Shown here piece by piece: positions 44,578 through 53,563 of a DNA stretch of 64,000 bases. A program made the translations under genes and the position numbers. How positions within the stretch are numbered: the first letter of the stretch is position 1; each line of letters opens with the position of its first letter. This DNA is from Deltaproteobacteria bacterium (GTDB taxonomy: Bacteria; Bdellovibrionota; Bdellovibrionia; Bdellovibrionales; Bdellovibrionaceae): the NCBI GenBank assembly GCA_017302835.1, contig JAFLCC010000010.1, positions 1 through 64,000 on the forward strand. The letters are read 5' to 3'. A model generated the notes under the pieces. It worked only from the letters and a program-made list of their open reading frames with translations. It was not told the origin of the DNA and ran no database searches.

Positions 44578-45927
44578 ATGAAATATGATCTCATTTTAAA
44601 AAATGCAACTGCTTTGATCCCTACTCATCCCCAGGACCTTCGTCAAAGATCCAATTTGATAAAGGAAAAAATCGATATTGGCATCTCGCAAGGAAAAATT
44701 TCTGAATTAGGACATATTTCTCCCCATCAGGGGTTGAAAGTTCTAGATTTAAATAATTTAATCATCCTACCTGGAATTATTGATTCACAAGTGCACTTTA
44801 GAGAACCTGGCTTGACTCACAAAGAAGACTTAGAGTCTGGCACTAGGGCTGCTCTTCTTGGTGGAGTCACCACCATTTTTGAAATGCCAAACACAAGTCC
44901 TTCGACGACGACCAAAGAGTTATTTTTGGATAAATTAGACCGAGCTAAAAACAGATGCCATACGAACTATGCTTTCTATATTGGCGCCAGTGAAGAAAAT
45001 GCAGATCAGTTAAGCCAACTAGAATCCTTACCTCATTGTTGCGGAGTAAAGGTTTTTATGGGCAGCTCCACGGGCTCGCTCTTAGTTGAGGACGATACCT
45101 TACTTGAAACCATTTTGAAAAATACTCAGAAACGATTGGTTGTCCACTGCGAAGATGAACAACGACTGAAAGAAAGAAAGAGTTTATTACAGGACCATCC
45201 CACTGTCGCCTTGCACCCCTTATGGCGTGACCCGATCACCTCCTATAATGCAGTTAAAAGGCTTGTCACTCTCGCTGAAAATTTAAATCGAAAAGTACAC
45301 GTATTGCACGTCACTTGCCAAGAGGAAGTTGAATATTTAGCTCATCACAGGCGGACTGCATCCGTAGAAGTTTTGCCCCAACATTTAACACTTTTTGCTC
45401 CTGAATGCTATGAAAGGTTGGGCACTAAAGCCCAACAAAATCCACCTATCAGAGAAAAAAATCATCAGGAAGCTCTCTGGAAAGCCCTTACCAGTGGAGT
45501 TATCGATGTTATCGGCTCTGACCATGCACCTCACACCCTCGAGGAAAAAGCAAGACCCTATCCGCAAACTCCAAGCGGAATGCCTGGAGTTCAAACCTTG
45601 CTTCCCATCATGCTAAATCACGTTCACAACAATAAATTGTCTCTAGAAAAATTAACGGCGCTCTTAACTGAAAATGTCAGAGATGTTTTCAACATCCAAA
45701 ATAAAGGTCGTATTCAAATTGGTTTTGATGCCGATTTTACCATCATTGATCCAAAAAAAGAACGCCGTATTGAAAATAATTGGATTCAATCTAAATCTAA
45801 GTGGACTGTTTTTGATGGAATGAAAGTGACAGGATGGCCTATGATAAGCATTATTAATGGGACCATTTGCATGCAAGAAGATGAGATTCTTATTCCCAAT
45901 TCAGGAACTGGAACTAACTTTGCTTAG
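44578..45927 (+). CDS. pyrC: dihydroorotase
   Basis: This ~450-residue amidohydrolase makes dihydroorotate in pyrimidine synthesis. The motifs are D-S-Q-V-H-F-R-E-P-G (Q71, H73), G-V-T-T-I-F-E-M-P-N-T, G-V-K-V-F-M-G-S-S (carboxylated Lys), H-C-E-D, H-V-L-H-V-T and G-S-D-H-A-P-H-T. The first His of the usual H-x-H is Gln, as I recall from some other bacterial dihydroorotases, so activity is still likely. A TTG at 44551 is open, but the ATG at 44578 gives the usual family start. An allantoinase or hydantoinase relation is less likely. Confidence 0.88.
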   Translation: MKYDLILKNATALIPTHPQDLRQRSNLIKEKIDIGISQGKISELGHISPHQGLKVLDLNNLIILPGIIDSQVHFREPGLTHKEDLESGTRAALLGGVTTIFEMPNTSPSTTTKELFLDKLDRAKNRCHTNYAFYIGASEENADQLSQLESLPHCCGVKVFMGSSTGSLLVEDDTLLETILKNTQKRLVVHCEDEQRLKERKSLLQDHPTVALHPLWRDPITSYNAVKRLVTLAENLNRKVHVLHVTCQEEVEYLAHHRRTASVEVLPQHLTLFAPECYERLGTKAQQNPPIREKNHQEALWKALTSGVIDVIGSDHAPHTLEEKARPYPQTPSGMPGVQTLLPIMLNHVHNNKLSLEKLTALLTENVRDVFNIQNKGRIQIGFDADFTIIDPKKERRIENNWIQSKSKWTVFDGMKVTGWPMISIINGTICMQEDEILIPNSGTGTNFA

Positions 45928-46549
45928 ACCGAATGATAAACCCAAATTCCCACTTAATTCATTTCTATTCGGAGGCCTCCTTCCCATCATTCTTTTTACT
46001 TTGGTTGAAGAGTACTATGGCACCGCCTGGGGACTTGTTACGGCTTTATTTTTTGGTTTTGGTGAACTGTCTTTTGAGTTATGGAAGTATAAAAAAATTT
46101 CTAAAATCACTTTAGTTGGAAATTTTTTAATTATTTTTTTAGGTATTATTTCACTTTTTACCCAAGATGGAATTTGGTTTAAGCTACAACCTGGAATTAT
46201 TGAATTAGGAATGGTTCTCTTTCTTTGGGGATCTTTATTAATGAAAAAGCCACTGCTATTGTCTTTGGCTCAACAACAAAATATTCAATTACCTGAAGTC
46301 TTATTAAAAGAGTTCCCCAAGCTCACCTTTAGAATTGGTGTTTTCTTTTTGATTCATGCAGCTCTTGCCTTTTGGGCTGCATTTTACTGGAGCACCACCG
46401 CTTGGGCTCTCTTAAAAGGTGTGGGATTGATGGTTACCTTTGTTTTGTATTTGATTATCGAAATGTGGTTGCTTCGATCAAGAATAAAAATAGCTAATCA
46501 AGGAGTCATACCAATTAATGCCCATTTAGAAGAGATGGAGAAGAGATGA
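45884..46549 (+). CDS. septation protein A-like (YciB/IspZ) membrane protein
   Basis: This ~221-residue inner-membrane protein has about six hydrophobic helices. The pattern V-E-E-Y-Y-G-T-A-W-G-L-V-T-A, then F-R-I-G-V-F-F-L-I-H-A-A-L-A-F-W and W-A-L-L-K-G-V-G, resembles the YciB/IspZ family. The start is uncertain: ATG 45884 overlaps the end of pyrC, and a TTG at 45920 is also possible. The stop overlaps uppP (ATGA). A role in envelope or septation is taken from the family. Confidence 0.6.
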   Translation, partial: RFLFPIQELELTLLRPNDKPKFPLNSFLFGGLLPIILFTLVEEYYGTAWGLVTALFFGFGELSFELWKYKKISKITLVGNFLIIFLGIISLFTQDGIWFKLQPGIIELGMVLFLWGSLLMKKPLLLSLAQQQNIQLPEVLLKEFPKLTFRIGVFFLIHAALAFWAAFYWSTTAWALLKGVGLMVTFVLYLIIEMWLLRSRIKIANQGVIPINAHLEEMEKR

Positions 46550-47310
46550 CCATCTTCCAAGCTTTTGTTTTAGCTGTTATCGAAGGAATAACAGAGTTTC
46601 TTCCTATTTCCTCCACAGGCCACATGATTCTAACGGCTCATTATTTGACTATTGAAAATCCAATCCTCTTAAAAAGCTTTGAAGTGATTATTCAATTTGG
46701 CGCCATTTTGTCAGTAGTCTTTTTCTATAAAAATAAATTCTTAAAAATGGATTTCATTTTTTATAAAAAACTGATTTTGGCATTTATCCCCACTGGGATT
46801 ATTGGATTTTTATTAAAAAATAAAATTGATTTATGGCTGGACAGCGTCCACATTGTAGCATGGGCACTTGTTCTTGGTGGAATTGTATTAATAGCCTGTG
46901 ACTTTATTTTCAAGCCTAAAGAAAATCCTAAAACCTTTAACAATCTCAACTCACTTCAGATTGCTAGTCTTGGTTTATTTCAAGCTATAGCCCTTATTCC
47001 TGGAGTCTCTAGATCAGCGGCAACTATAGTTGGAGGATTAGTTTTTAAGTTATCTAAGAAAGAAGCTGCTGAATTTTCATTCTTCCTAGCCGTTCCAACA
47101 ATGACTGCCGCCACTTTATACAAATCAGTTAAAATTATTCCCTCAATCACTGCCAATGACGGCGGACTTATTTTGTTTGGTTTAGTGATCGCCTTTATGG
47201 TTGCTTATTTTGCCATTAAATTCTTTATTCATGTCGTTGGAAAATATGGATTTTTATATTTTGGAATTTATAGAATAATCTTAGGATTACTGATCATTTT
47301 AATAGAATAG
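46546..47310 (+). CDS. uppP: undecaprenyl-diphosphatase UppP/BacA
   Basis: This 254-residue inner-membrane enzyme recycles the lipid carrier of peptidoglycan synthesis by removing a phosphate from undecaprenyl diphosphate. The two family motifs are present: E-G-I-T-E-F-L-P-I-S-S-T-G-H (residues ~14-27) and P-G-V-S-R-S-A-A-T-I (~155). Length is normal. It is translationally coupled to the upstream septation-like gene (ATGA overlap) and followed within 15 bases by mscS. Confidence 0.95.
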   Translation: MTIFQAFVLAVIEGITEFLPISSTGHMILTAHYLTIENPILLKSFEVIIQFGAILSVVFFYKNKFLKMDFIFYKKLILAFIPTGIIGFLLKNKIDLWLDSVHIVAWALVLGGIVLIACDFIFKPKENPKTFNNLNSLQIASLGLFQAIALIPGVSRSAATIVGGLVFKLSKKEAAEFSFFLAVPTMTAATLYKSVKIIPSITANDGGLILFGLVIAFMVAYFAIKFFIHVVGKYGFLYFGIYRIILGLLIILIE

Positions 47311-47324
47311 AACGGGATAAAACA

Positions 47325-48407
47325 ATGATTGAATTTGAATCTTACTTTTCTCTTTTTGAAAAAAATTTTATTCTCATGCCCCTATGGAAATGGACTTTGG
47401 TCCTTTTGTTTTTAGTCCTCTTTCCTTTCTTAAGAAAAACTTTAGAAATTATTTTAATTAGATTTAAACAAAAAGCCCCTTCTTTATTTGAAAAGAATAA
47501 ATTTATTAAATACGGCACCCCTTTTAATTTAGAATCTCCGCTTTCATGGATCCTCTCTTTAGGTCTCTTTATTCTGTTCGTCGACCTTATGGACTTTCCA
47601 TTGACCATCAACAAATATGCTCTTCTTATAGGTCGGTTTTTATTGGCACTAAGACTTATTCAACTTGTTTATGTCGGCACAGACAGTCTCGCCTTATTTT
47701 TAAAGGAACAAGTTTTTTCTTCTGAATCTAACAACCAAATCCAAGTATTGCCTTTTTTTATAAAAATCTTAAAAGTCATGGTAATCACCCTAGGTTTCTT
47801 AATCACTTTACAAAATCTTGGTCTCAATGTGGTAAGTCTTCTTGCCGGTCTTGGTTTAGGAGGTTTGGCGATTGCTCTTGCCGCACAAGATACCGTAGCT
47901 AATCTTTTTGGTTCTATCACTATCCTCTTTGATAAGCCTTTCAAAATAGGAGATCAAATTAAAGTCTTGGACGTTGAGGGAAGCATTGAGGAAATTGGTT
48001 TCAGATCTACCCGCATCAGATCTGTTAATAACTCCCTTTTCACCATCCCAAATTCCATCCTTGCCAAAGAAAAAATTGAAAATCTATCTGATCGCATTTC
48101 TAGAAAAACAAAACAAACGTTAACTATAACTTATGAAACACCTATAGAAAAAATTAATTTATATATTGATTACATTAAAAACTTGTTACTGAACTATGAG
48201 TCTGTTGAGAAGGAAAGTATTATTGTCAGTTTTAATAATTTTTCCTCTCACAGCTTGGATATCTTGGTGGCGTTTAATATTAAAATTGATGATTATAAAT
48301 CATTTCTAGAATTACAAGAAAAAATACTCTTTGATATTTACCGAAATGCCTTAGAACAAAAAGTTGATTTTGCCTACCCAACCCAAAAGCTCATCATCGA
48401 AAAATAA
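47325..48407 (+). CDS. MscS-family mechanosensitive channel
   Basis: This 360-residue protein has N-terminal helices (~15-35, 65-85, 100-120, 145-165), a pore helix rich in Gly/Ala (L-L-A-G-L-G-L-G-G-L-A-I-A-L-A-A-Q-D) and the MscS beta domain (F-G-S-I-T-I-L-F-D-K-P-F-K-I-G-D-Q-I). It lets solutes out under osmotic shock. It is last in the plus-strand run beginning at pyrC; the next gene converges. Confidence 0.92.
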   Translation: MIEFESYFSLFEKNFILMPLWKWTLVLLFLVLFPFLRKTLEIILIRFKQKAPSLFEKNKFIKYGTPFNLESPLSWILSLGLFILFVDLMDFPLTINKYALLIGRFLLALRLIQLVYVGTDSLALFLKEQVFSSESNNQIQVLPFFIKILKVMVITLGFLITLQNLGLNVVSLLAGLGLGGLAIALAAQDTVANLFGSITILFDKPFKIGDQIKVLDVEGSIEEIGFRSTRIRSVNNSLFTIPNSILAKEKIENLSDRISRKTKQTLTITYETPIEKINLYIDYIKNLLLNYESVEKESIIVSFNNFSSHSLDILVAFNIKIDDYKSFLELQEKILFDIYRNALEQKVDFAYPTQKLIIEK

Positions 48408-48442
48408 GTTAGGACTGTTCAGAAGAGCACGTTTGAATAGAG

Positions 48443-49738
48443 CTACTTCTTCTTTTTAAACTCTTTCTTCTTATCTAAAATTTGTTGACTTGCTTCTTGT
48501 TGTCTTTTTTGTAGCTCCTCTGCTTTAATTTTTTCTGACTCCATCTTTGCTTTTTCAGCTTCCAGTTCTGATTTAATCGTTTCGAGTTTTAATTTATCTT
48601 CTTCGATTTTAGCTTCTTGTTCTTTATTCTTTTTTTCTAAAGATTCTTTTTGCTGTTTTTGTTTTTCAACATCAACTTTAAATTTTGCAACTTCTTGAGT
48701 TAGTTTTCTTAAAGCATCCTCTTGCTCTTTTTCTGTTCTTGTCAACTTTTCTAGCTCGACTTTGGCAAGAGAAGATTCCCTTTGCAAAATGCTTTTCTCC
48801 TTATCTAATTCCTTTGTTTTTTCAAAAAAAGCTTTTTTAAGGTTGGCATCTTTGGATTTTAACTCATTTTGATCTTTTTTAGCTTTTTCAATTTCAGCTT
48901 GTGTGTTTTTAATTTCAGATTCTTTGCTTTTATTTAGTCCTTCTTGCTTTTGCAACTCTAGATCAGCATCTTTATTGCTTTTTTTGTTTTTTTCTACTTC
49001 TTGCTCATATTTTTTTAGCTCGCTTTCTAGTTTGGACTTCTCTTGATCTAACCGAAGGCTTGCCGTCTTATGTTGAGCTTGCGCCCGCTGCACTTCCATT
49101 TTTTCTTTATTTAATTTTTGTTCAGTCAATCGGATTTCTTTCTGTGCTTGTTCTAAATCCAATTTTGCCTTAACAGATTCCTCATCTTTTTTTCTTTGTT
49201 CTTTCTCATTTTCTCTGATTTCTTCAGTGAGTTTTTTGACTGTTTTTTCCGATTCTTTTTTTTTCTCAATTGAATTTTCTTTTTCTTCTTTTGCTTTTTT
49301 TATTTTTTCTTTTAGTTCTTCAATTCTCTTTTGCGCTTTCAGAGACTCTTCATCTGCCAATTTCGTTTGTTTTTCAGCCTCAATTTGTTCGGCTTTGTAC
49401 TGCAAGGTTAATTTTTCAGTTTCAGCTTGTTGTTGTTTGGATTCAATCTCCAATTTTTTTGATTTCTCAATGGCCTTTTTGGCTTCCATTTGAAGTTTTT
49501 CTTTTTTTCTAGCTTCTTCATCCATACGTTTTTTTGATTCACTAGCTTCTGACTTTGCACCCTCGGCATCCATTTTCGCCTCTTCAGCTTCAATCTGCGA
49601 GGAATCTACCTGAGCCACTCGGTTTCCTAAATATAAATCTGTCCCCAATAAATCAGTCCCCGTCAGAATTGAATTTTCCTGAGCGATGCCAAAGCCTCCA
49701 AAAAACAATATAAATATAAATAGATAAGTGTTCCTCAT
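48443..49738 (-). CDS. exported long coiled-coil protein
   Basis: This 431-residue protein has a signal peptide (residues 1-18, ending I-A-Q). It is then almost entirely a charged coiled coil of Glu, Lys, Gln, Leu and Ala from ~50 to the end. The short non-coil part (~20-45: G-T-D-L-L-G-T-D-L-Y-L-G) may be a small folded tip. No family is assignable, since coiled coils give false matches. It probably spans the periplasm as a rod. Confidence 0.75.
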   Translation of the reverse strand: MRNTYLFIFILFFGGFGIAQENSILTGTDLLGTDLYLGNRVAQVDSSQIEAEEAKMDAEGAKSEASESKKRMDEEARKKEKLQMEAKKAIEKSKKLEIESKQQQAETEKLTLQYKAEQIEAEKQTKLADEESLKAQKRIEELKEKIKKAKEEKENSIEKKKESEKTVKKLTEEIRENEKEQRKKDEESVKAKLDLEQAQKEIRLTEQKLNKEKMEVQRAQAQHKTASLRLDQEKSKLESELKKYEQEVEKNKKSNKDADLELQKQEGLNKSKESEIKNTQAEIEKAKKDQNELKSKDANLKKAFFEKTKELDKEKSILQRESSLAKVELEKLTRTEKEQEDALRKLTQEVAKFKVDVEKQKQQKESLEKKNKEQEAKIEEDKLKLETIKSELEAEKAKMESEKIKAEELQKRQQEASQQILDKKKEFKKKK

Positions 49739-49970
49739 AAATATTCCTTTCGCTCGCCAAGGTTTATTCTAAAAGAACTCCCTTCTGTAGACAATCAGCA
49801 ATACCCCCTAGGCTGGCCTAAGATCCATAATGGGACATTAATAATATCGAAAGAAATTTTTTCTAGGCGTCCTTTGTCAGCTCTGTCTTATAGATTTACA
49901 GTTTCCTATCTCTCTAAAGCCTTTATAGTCGATTTCATATCCAAAGTTAAAACGGAACTTCTGGCCCTTT

Positions 49971-50043
49971 GGTTGCAATACCTATTAGCAACCCCCCATG
50001 ACGGCCAGGCACCCCCCCCCAAGCCTGGTCGTCAACTTTTTTT
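49971..50043 (+). terminator. hairpin plus strong intrinsic terminator before the amidase gene
   Basis: GGTTGC (49971-49976) pairs with GCAACC (49988-49993). Next, an 11-bp stem (50000-50010 with 50023-50033, one G-U pair) encloses a loop with nine C. Seven T follow (50037-50043). This is a textbook intrinsic terminator, but it sits 44 bases upstream of a start codon with no plus-strand gene before it. It may end a small RNA or attenuate the amidase operon. Confidence 0.75.
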
Positions 50044-50086
50044 CTCTGGTCTTTCTAAAAAATTAAAATCAATACAAAATATCAAA

Positions 50087-50848
50087 ATGAATTACTTTCT
50101 GTTTGTTATCTTTTTCAGTTTTTATAGTTTGGCACTTAAAGTGATTATTGATCCTGGACATGGAGGAGCCGATCGCGGTGCCGTCTATGGAAAGGCACAG
50201 GAATCCAAACTCGTTTTTGAAATCTCGAAGTACTTAAAAGAGGACCTTGAAAGAAATCATCATTCAACGGATTTAACCAGAAGCAAAGATGAGTTTATCA
50301 GTTTAAAGAAACGAGTCGCTTTTTCAGAACAAGCTAAAGGAGATTTATTTATTAGCATCCACGCCAATGCATCTGAAGACAGGAGAGCTAAAGGTATCGA
50401 GTTTTTTTTGCAGTCACCACAAACCAATAGCGCTTTTTCGCACAAAGAGTTAACATCCGAAGACCTGCTGCTTCAAGAACACAAAAACAAAACTGAACCT
50501 ATCTGCCTCTCTAAAAAAGAAGATATTCAAAATATAGTCACAGAGTTGAATCAAAACATTAAGCTTAAAAGAAGCTTTTATTTGTCTTCAGCTCTGATGA
50601 AGGACTTACCAGGAATCATCAAACAAGCACCCTTTTTTGTGCTAACTAAAACTCAAATTCCCAGCATTCTTGTCGAAGTTGGTTTCTTAAGCCACCCAAA
50701 AGACAATATGAAACTCCTCAGACCCGATTATCAAAAACAGTTGGCACAAAAAATTTACGGAAGCATTCAAAATTATGCTGTGAAAATCAATCCACCCCTA
50801 ACGTCAACGGCAAAATCACTTGACGACAGCCTTGAAATACCTAAATAG
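50087..50848 (+). CDS. N-acetylmuramoyl-L-alanine amidase (Amidase_3)
   Basis: This ~253-residue exported zinc amidase cuts the amide bond between MurNAc and the stem peptide. The signal peptide is M-N-Y-F-L-F-V-I-F-F-S-F-Y-S-L-A; I-I-D-P-G-H-G-G holds the first Zn His; S-I-H-A-N-A holds the second; I-L-V-E-V-G-F-L-S holds the catalytic Glu. I start at 50087 because the upstream extension runs through the terminator and the signal peptide begins here. No SPOR or LysM domain is seen. Confidence 0.88.
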   Translation: MNYFLFVIFFSFYSLALKVIIDPGHGGADRGAVYGKAQESKLVFEISKYLKEDLERNHHSTDLTRSKDEFISLKKRVAFSEQAKGDLFISIHANASEDRRAKGIEFFLQSPQTNSAFSHKELTSEDLLLQEHKNKTEPICLSKKEDIQNIVTELNQNIKLKRSFYLSSALMKDLPGIIKQAPFFVLTKTQIPSILVEVGFLSHPKDNMKLLRPDYQKQLAQKIYGSIQNYAVKINPPLTSTAKSLDDSLEIPK

Positions 50849-50887
50849 TGTCATTCAAATCACCAACATTGGGACCAAGGAATTTAC

Positions 50888-51658
50888 ATGAATGAGTTTT
50901 CCTCTAATCACAACCTTTCAAATTCTTATCAAAGAAAAGACCAGCGAAAATTTAACCAACTAAGAAAAGTCAATGTGACTACAAAAATTGTGGACTATGC
51001 TGAAGGCTCTGCGCTTATTGAATTTGGCAATACCAGAGTGCTTTGCACCGCAAGTGTCGAAGCCAAAACCCCCCCCTGGATTTCTGGAACGGGCCAAGGT
51101 TGGGTCACTGCCGAGTATGGAATGCTGCCTAGATCGACTCATCAAAGAATTAAAAGAGAAAAGTCTCTAACTGGTGGGCGCACACAGGAAATTGCTAGGC
51201 TTATTGGCCGAAGCTTAAGGGCCAGTATTGATTTAAAGCTTCTTGGTGAAAAGCAAATCATTATTGATTGCGATGTCATCAATGCCGATGGAGGAACCAG
51301 AACCGCAGCTATCACCGGAGGCTTTATTGCTTTAGCTATGGCCTTAGATAAAATGAAAAAAAATAATGAGATTAAAACTTTTCCATTAAAAAGTTATGTG
51401 TCTGCTATCAGCGTCGGGCTGGATGGTCAGGTCCCTTTGCTCGATTTAAATTATGAGGAAGATTCAAAAATTCATACCGACATGAATTTTGTTCTCACAA
51501 ACAAATTGCAATTTATTGAGATCCAAGGAACTGCAGAAGCAACTCCTTTTACCGAAGAACAGTTGCACTTGATGATGGAACTCTCTAAAAAAGGATGTTC
51601 AGAATTGTTTGAAATTCAAAGTCGTTACCTTAATGAATTTTTTCCCCTAACGAAGTAA
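50888..51658 (+). CDS. rph: ribonuclease PH
   Basis: This 256-residue phosphorolytic 3'-5' exoribonuclease trims tRNA 3' ends. The motifs are G-N-T-R-V-L-C-T-A-S-V-E, R-T-Q-E-I-A-R-L-I-G-R-S-L-R and D-C-D-V-I-N-A-D-G-G-T-R-T-A-A-I-T-G-G. It has a ~20-residue N-terminal extension relative to most family members. It lies 39 bases after the amidase and 10 before rdgB, a common pairing. Confidence 0.95.
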   Translation: MNEFSSNHNLSNSYQRKDQRKFNQLRKVNVTTKIVDYAEGSALIEFGNTRVLCTASVEAKTPPWISGTGQGWVTAEYGMLPRSTHQRIKREKSLTGGRTQEIARLIGRSLRASIDLKLLGEKQIIIDCDVINADGGTRTAAITGGFIALAMALDKMKKNNEIKTFPLKSYVSAISVGLDGQVPLLDLNYEEDSKIHTDMNFVLTNKLQFIEIQGTAEATPFTEEQLHLMMELSKKGCSELFEIQSRYLNEFFPLTK

Positions 51659-51668
51659 CAAGGATCTT

Positions 51669-52277
51669 ATGGAAATTTGGATTGCCACCGGAAACTCGGA
51701 AAAGCTCAAAGAAATAAATTTGGTACTGTCTCCAGCTATTTCTAATTTGAAATTGAATCACCAGGGCATGATCTCTGGTTTTACAGCCAGACCCGAGGAT
51801 GGTAAAACCTTTATTGATAACGCCAGAATCAAAGCCAGATCTCTTAAAGCTATTAGATCAGATGATTGGGTTCTTGCTGAAGATTCTGGCCTTGAGGTCC
51901 CCGCCATGGGAAATCTGCCTGGCGTTCATTCTGCAAGATACGCAGGTCCCCACGCTCGAGATTCAGAAAATGTAAGCAAACTTTTAAAAATGCTCACCAT
52001 CCGAAATATTTCAGATAGAAAAGCCAAATTCCATTGTGCTATGATTGTACTCACTCCCAAAAATGAAGAATGGGTTTTTGAGGGTGAGCTATGGGGAACC
52101 ATAGGAAAAAACCCACAAGGATTAATGGGCTTTGGCTATGACCCTGTCTTTATTCCAAATGATCAATCTCTGACAATGGCCGAACTGGGCCCTGGATTTA
52201 AAAACCAACACTCACACCGCTCAAAAGCACTTAAACTTTTCTTAGATAAGCTCAAAACTGCTTCATTTTTTGACTAG
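51669..52277 (+). CDS. rdgB: dITP/XTP pyrophosphatase (RdgB/HAM1)
   Basis: This 202-residue enzyme hydrolyses non-canonical purine nucleotides to monophosphates and so protects DNA and RNA. The motifs are I-A-T-G-N-S-E-K-L-K-E-I, E-D-S-G-L-E-V, P-G-V-H-S-A-R-Y-A-G and G-F-G-Y-D-P-V-F. It sits in an operon with rph. Confidence 0.95.
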   Translation: MEIWIATGNSEKLKEINLVLSPAISNLKLNHQGMISGFTARPEDGKTFIDNARIKARSLKAIRSDDWVLAEDSGLEVPAMGNLPGVHSARYAGPHARDSENVSKLLKMLTIRNISDRKAKFHCAMIVLTPKNEEWVFEGELWGTIGKNPQGLMGFGYDPVFIPNDQSLTMAELGPGFKNQHSHRSKALKLFLDKLKTASFFD

Positions 52278-52303
52278 GCGTTGACTAGGTTTCGACTAAG
52301 GAT

Positions 52304-52332
52304 TTGACACCGATATATATTTTCTAAAAATA
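52304..52332 (+). promoter_or_regulatory. possible promoter before prs
   Basis: TTGACA (52304-52309) is followed after 15-17 bases by the A-rich TAAAAATA, a weak -10. Just before it the sequence TGACTAGG/CGACTAAGG occurs three times with 11-base spacing (about 52271-52300). The assignment is weak. Confidence 0.35.
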
Positions 52333-52408
52333 AGAATTTTTTTTGATATCTTAAAAGTTAAGTGCTAGTAGTTTGTCAACTCCTCAAAACACAACCAAAA
52401 GGTAACTC

Positions 52409-53353
52409 ATGGAAAATTTAAAAATTTTTTCAGGTAACGCAAATGTAGAGCTTGCAACCAAAGTCGCCCAAGCCGCTGGAGTTAAACTGGGACATTCCGC
52501 TGTCACCTCTTTTGCCGATGGTGAAATTCAAGTCGAAATTCATGAAAGTGTTCGTGGAAATCATGTTTTTGTTATTCAAAGCACTTGCCCCCCGGTAAAT
52601 CAAAATTATATGGAATTATTTATAATGTTGGATGCCTTGAAACGAGCCTCGGCAAGTCATATCACTGCAGTTATCCCTTATTATGGCTATGCCAGACAGG
52701 ATAGAAAAGTAGCCCCCAGAGCACCTATTTCTGCAAAGTGTGTGGCTGATTTGCTAACCACAGCCGGTGCCGATAGAGTTGTGTGTGTGGATCTTCACGC
52801 CGCTCAAATTCAAGGGTTTTTCAATGTCCCTGTGGATCACTTGTTTGCTATCCCCACCCTCGCAAGAACCTTCAGAGAAAAATATGGTTACGGTACGGAT
52901 TACGTTGTTGTCAGCCCAGATGCTGGGGGAGTCGAAAGAGCTAGAGCCTTTGCTAAACGGATAGAATCTACGATGGCTATTATTGACAAACGCAGAACGG
53001 GCCCCAACGAAGCCAAAGCTCTTCATCTGATTGGGGATGTAAAAGGAAAAGTGGCCATCATTGTGGACGACATGATCGACACCGCAGGAACCCTTTCTCA
53101 AGCAGTTGACTCCTTGCTAAAACATGGGGCGAGAAAAGTGCTTGCGGTTTCCACTCACCCCGTACTTTCTGGCCCTGCTATCCGACGTCTCAAAGAAAGT
53201 GTCATTGAAAAGCTCATAGTTACTGATTCGATCCCGCTTTCACAGGAAGCTATTAATTCTGGTAAAATTGAAGTCGTTTCTGTTGCTCCTGTTTTAGCAG
53301 AGGCTATCAAACGTATTTGCAGCAATGACTCGGTAAGTTCTTTATTCGAATAA
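52409..53353 (+). CDS. prs: ribose-phosphate pyrophosphokinase
   Basis: This 314-residue enzyme makes PRPP from ribose-5-phosphate and ATP for nucleotide, His and Trp synthesis. The motifs are F-S-G-N-A-N, F-A-D-G-E-I-Q-V-E-I, Y-Y-G-Y-A-R-Q-D-R-K, V-S-P-D-A-G-G-V-E-R-A and the PRPP loop V-D-D-M-I-D-T-A-G-T-L. It is full length. A GGTAA-type site precedes the ATG. The 3' flank carries the hairpin array before rplY. Confidence 0.96.
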   Translation: MENLKIFSGNANVELATKVAQAAGVKLGHSAVTSFADGEIQVEIHESVRGNHVFVIQSTCPPVNQNYMELFIMLDALKRASASHITAVIPYYGYARQDRKVAPRAPISAKCVADLLTTAGADRVVCVDLHAAQIQGFFNVPVDHLFAIPTLARTFREKYGYGTDYVVVSPDAGGVERARAFAKRIESTMAIIDKRRTGPNEAKALHLIGDVKGKVAIIVDDMIDTAGTLSQAVDSLLKHGARKVLAVSTHPVLSGPAIRRLKESVIEKLIVTDSIPLSQEAINSGKIEVVSVAPVLAEAIKRICSNDSVSSLFE

Positions 53354-53401
53354 TTTATTCCTTGATTCTCTTTGTCATCTAGAATAGAAATTTCCTTCTG
53401 T

Positions 53402-53520
53402 AGAGCGAAAAGCTCTGTGACTAAACTAGGACCGAAGGCCCTGTAACTAAACTAGGGCCGAAGGCCCTGCAACTAACTTGGGCCGTATAGGCCCTGTAAC
53501 TAACCAGAGCTGAAAGCTCT
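53402..53520 (+). repeat. array of five stem-loops with exact 26-bp period
   Basis: Five small hairpins begin at 53402, 53428, 53454, 53480 and 53506, exactly 26 bases apart. Stems: AGAGC/GCTCT, AGGAC/GCCCT (one mismatch), AGGGC/GCCCT, GGGCC/GGCCC, AGAGC/GCTCT. Loops: GAAAA, CGAAG, CGAAG, GTATA, TGAAA. The spacer is close to G-TAACTAACT. Stem changes compensate, so RNA pairing seems kept. An AT-rich 10-bp palindrome (53524-53546) follows, then the rplY ribosome-binding site. Confidence 0.85.
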
Positions 53521-53563
53521 GACACTTTTAAAATTGTTTTAAAAGTACTTGAAAGAGGATGAT

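Noticed and set aside
49874..50086. N-terminal extension of the amidase
   Set aside because: The extension would translate through a strong terminator hairpin, and the signal peptide starts only at 50087.
53402..53520. CRISPR array
   Set aside because: Units are contiguous 26-bp repeats without unique spacers, and no cas genes are nearby.
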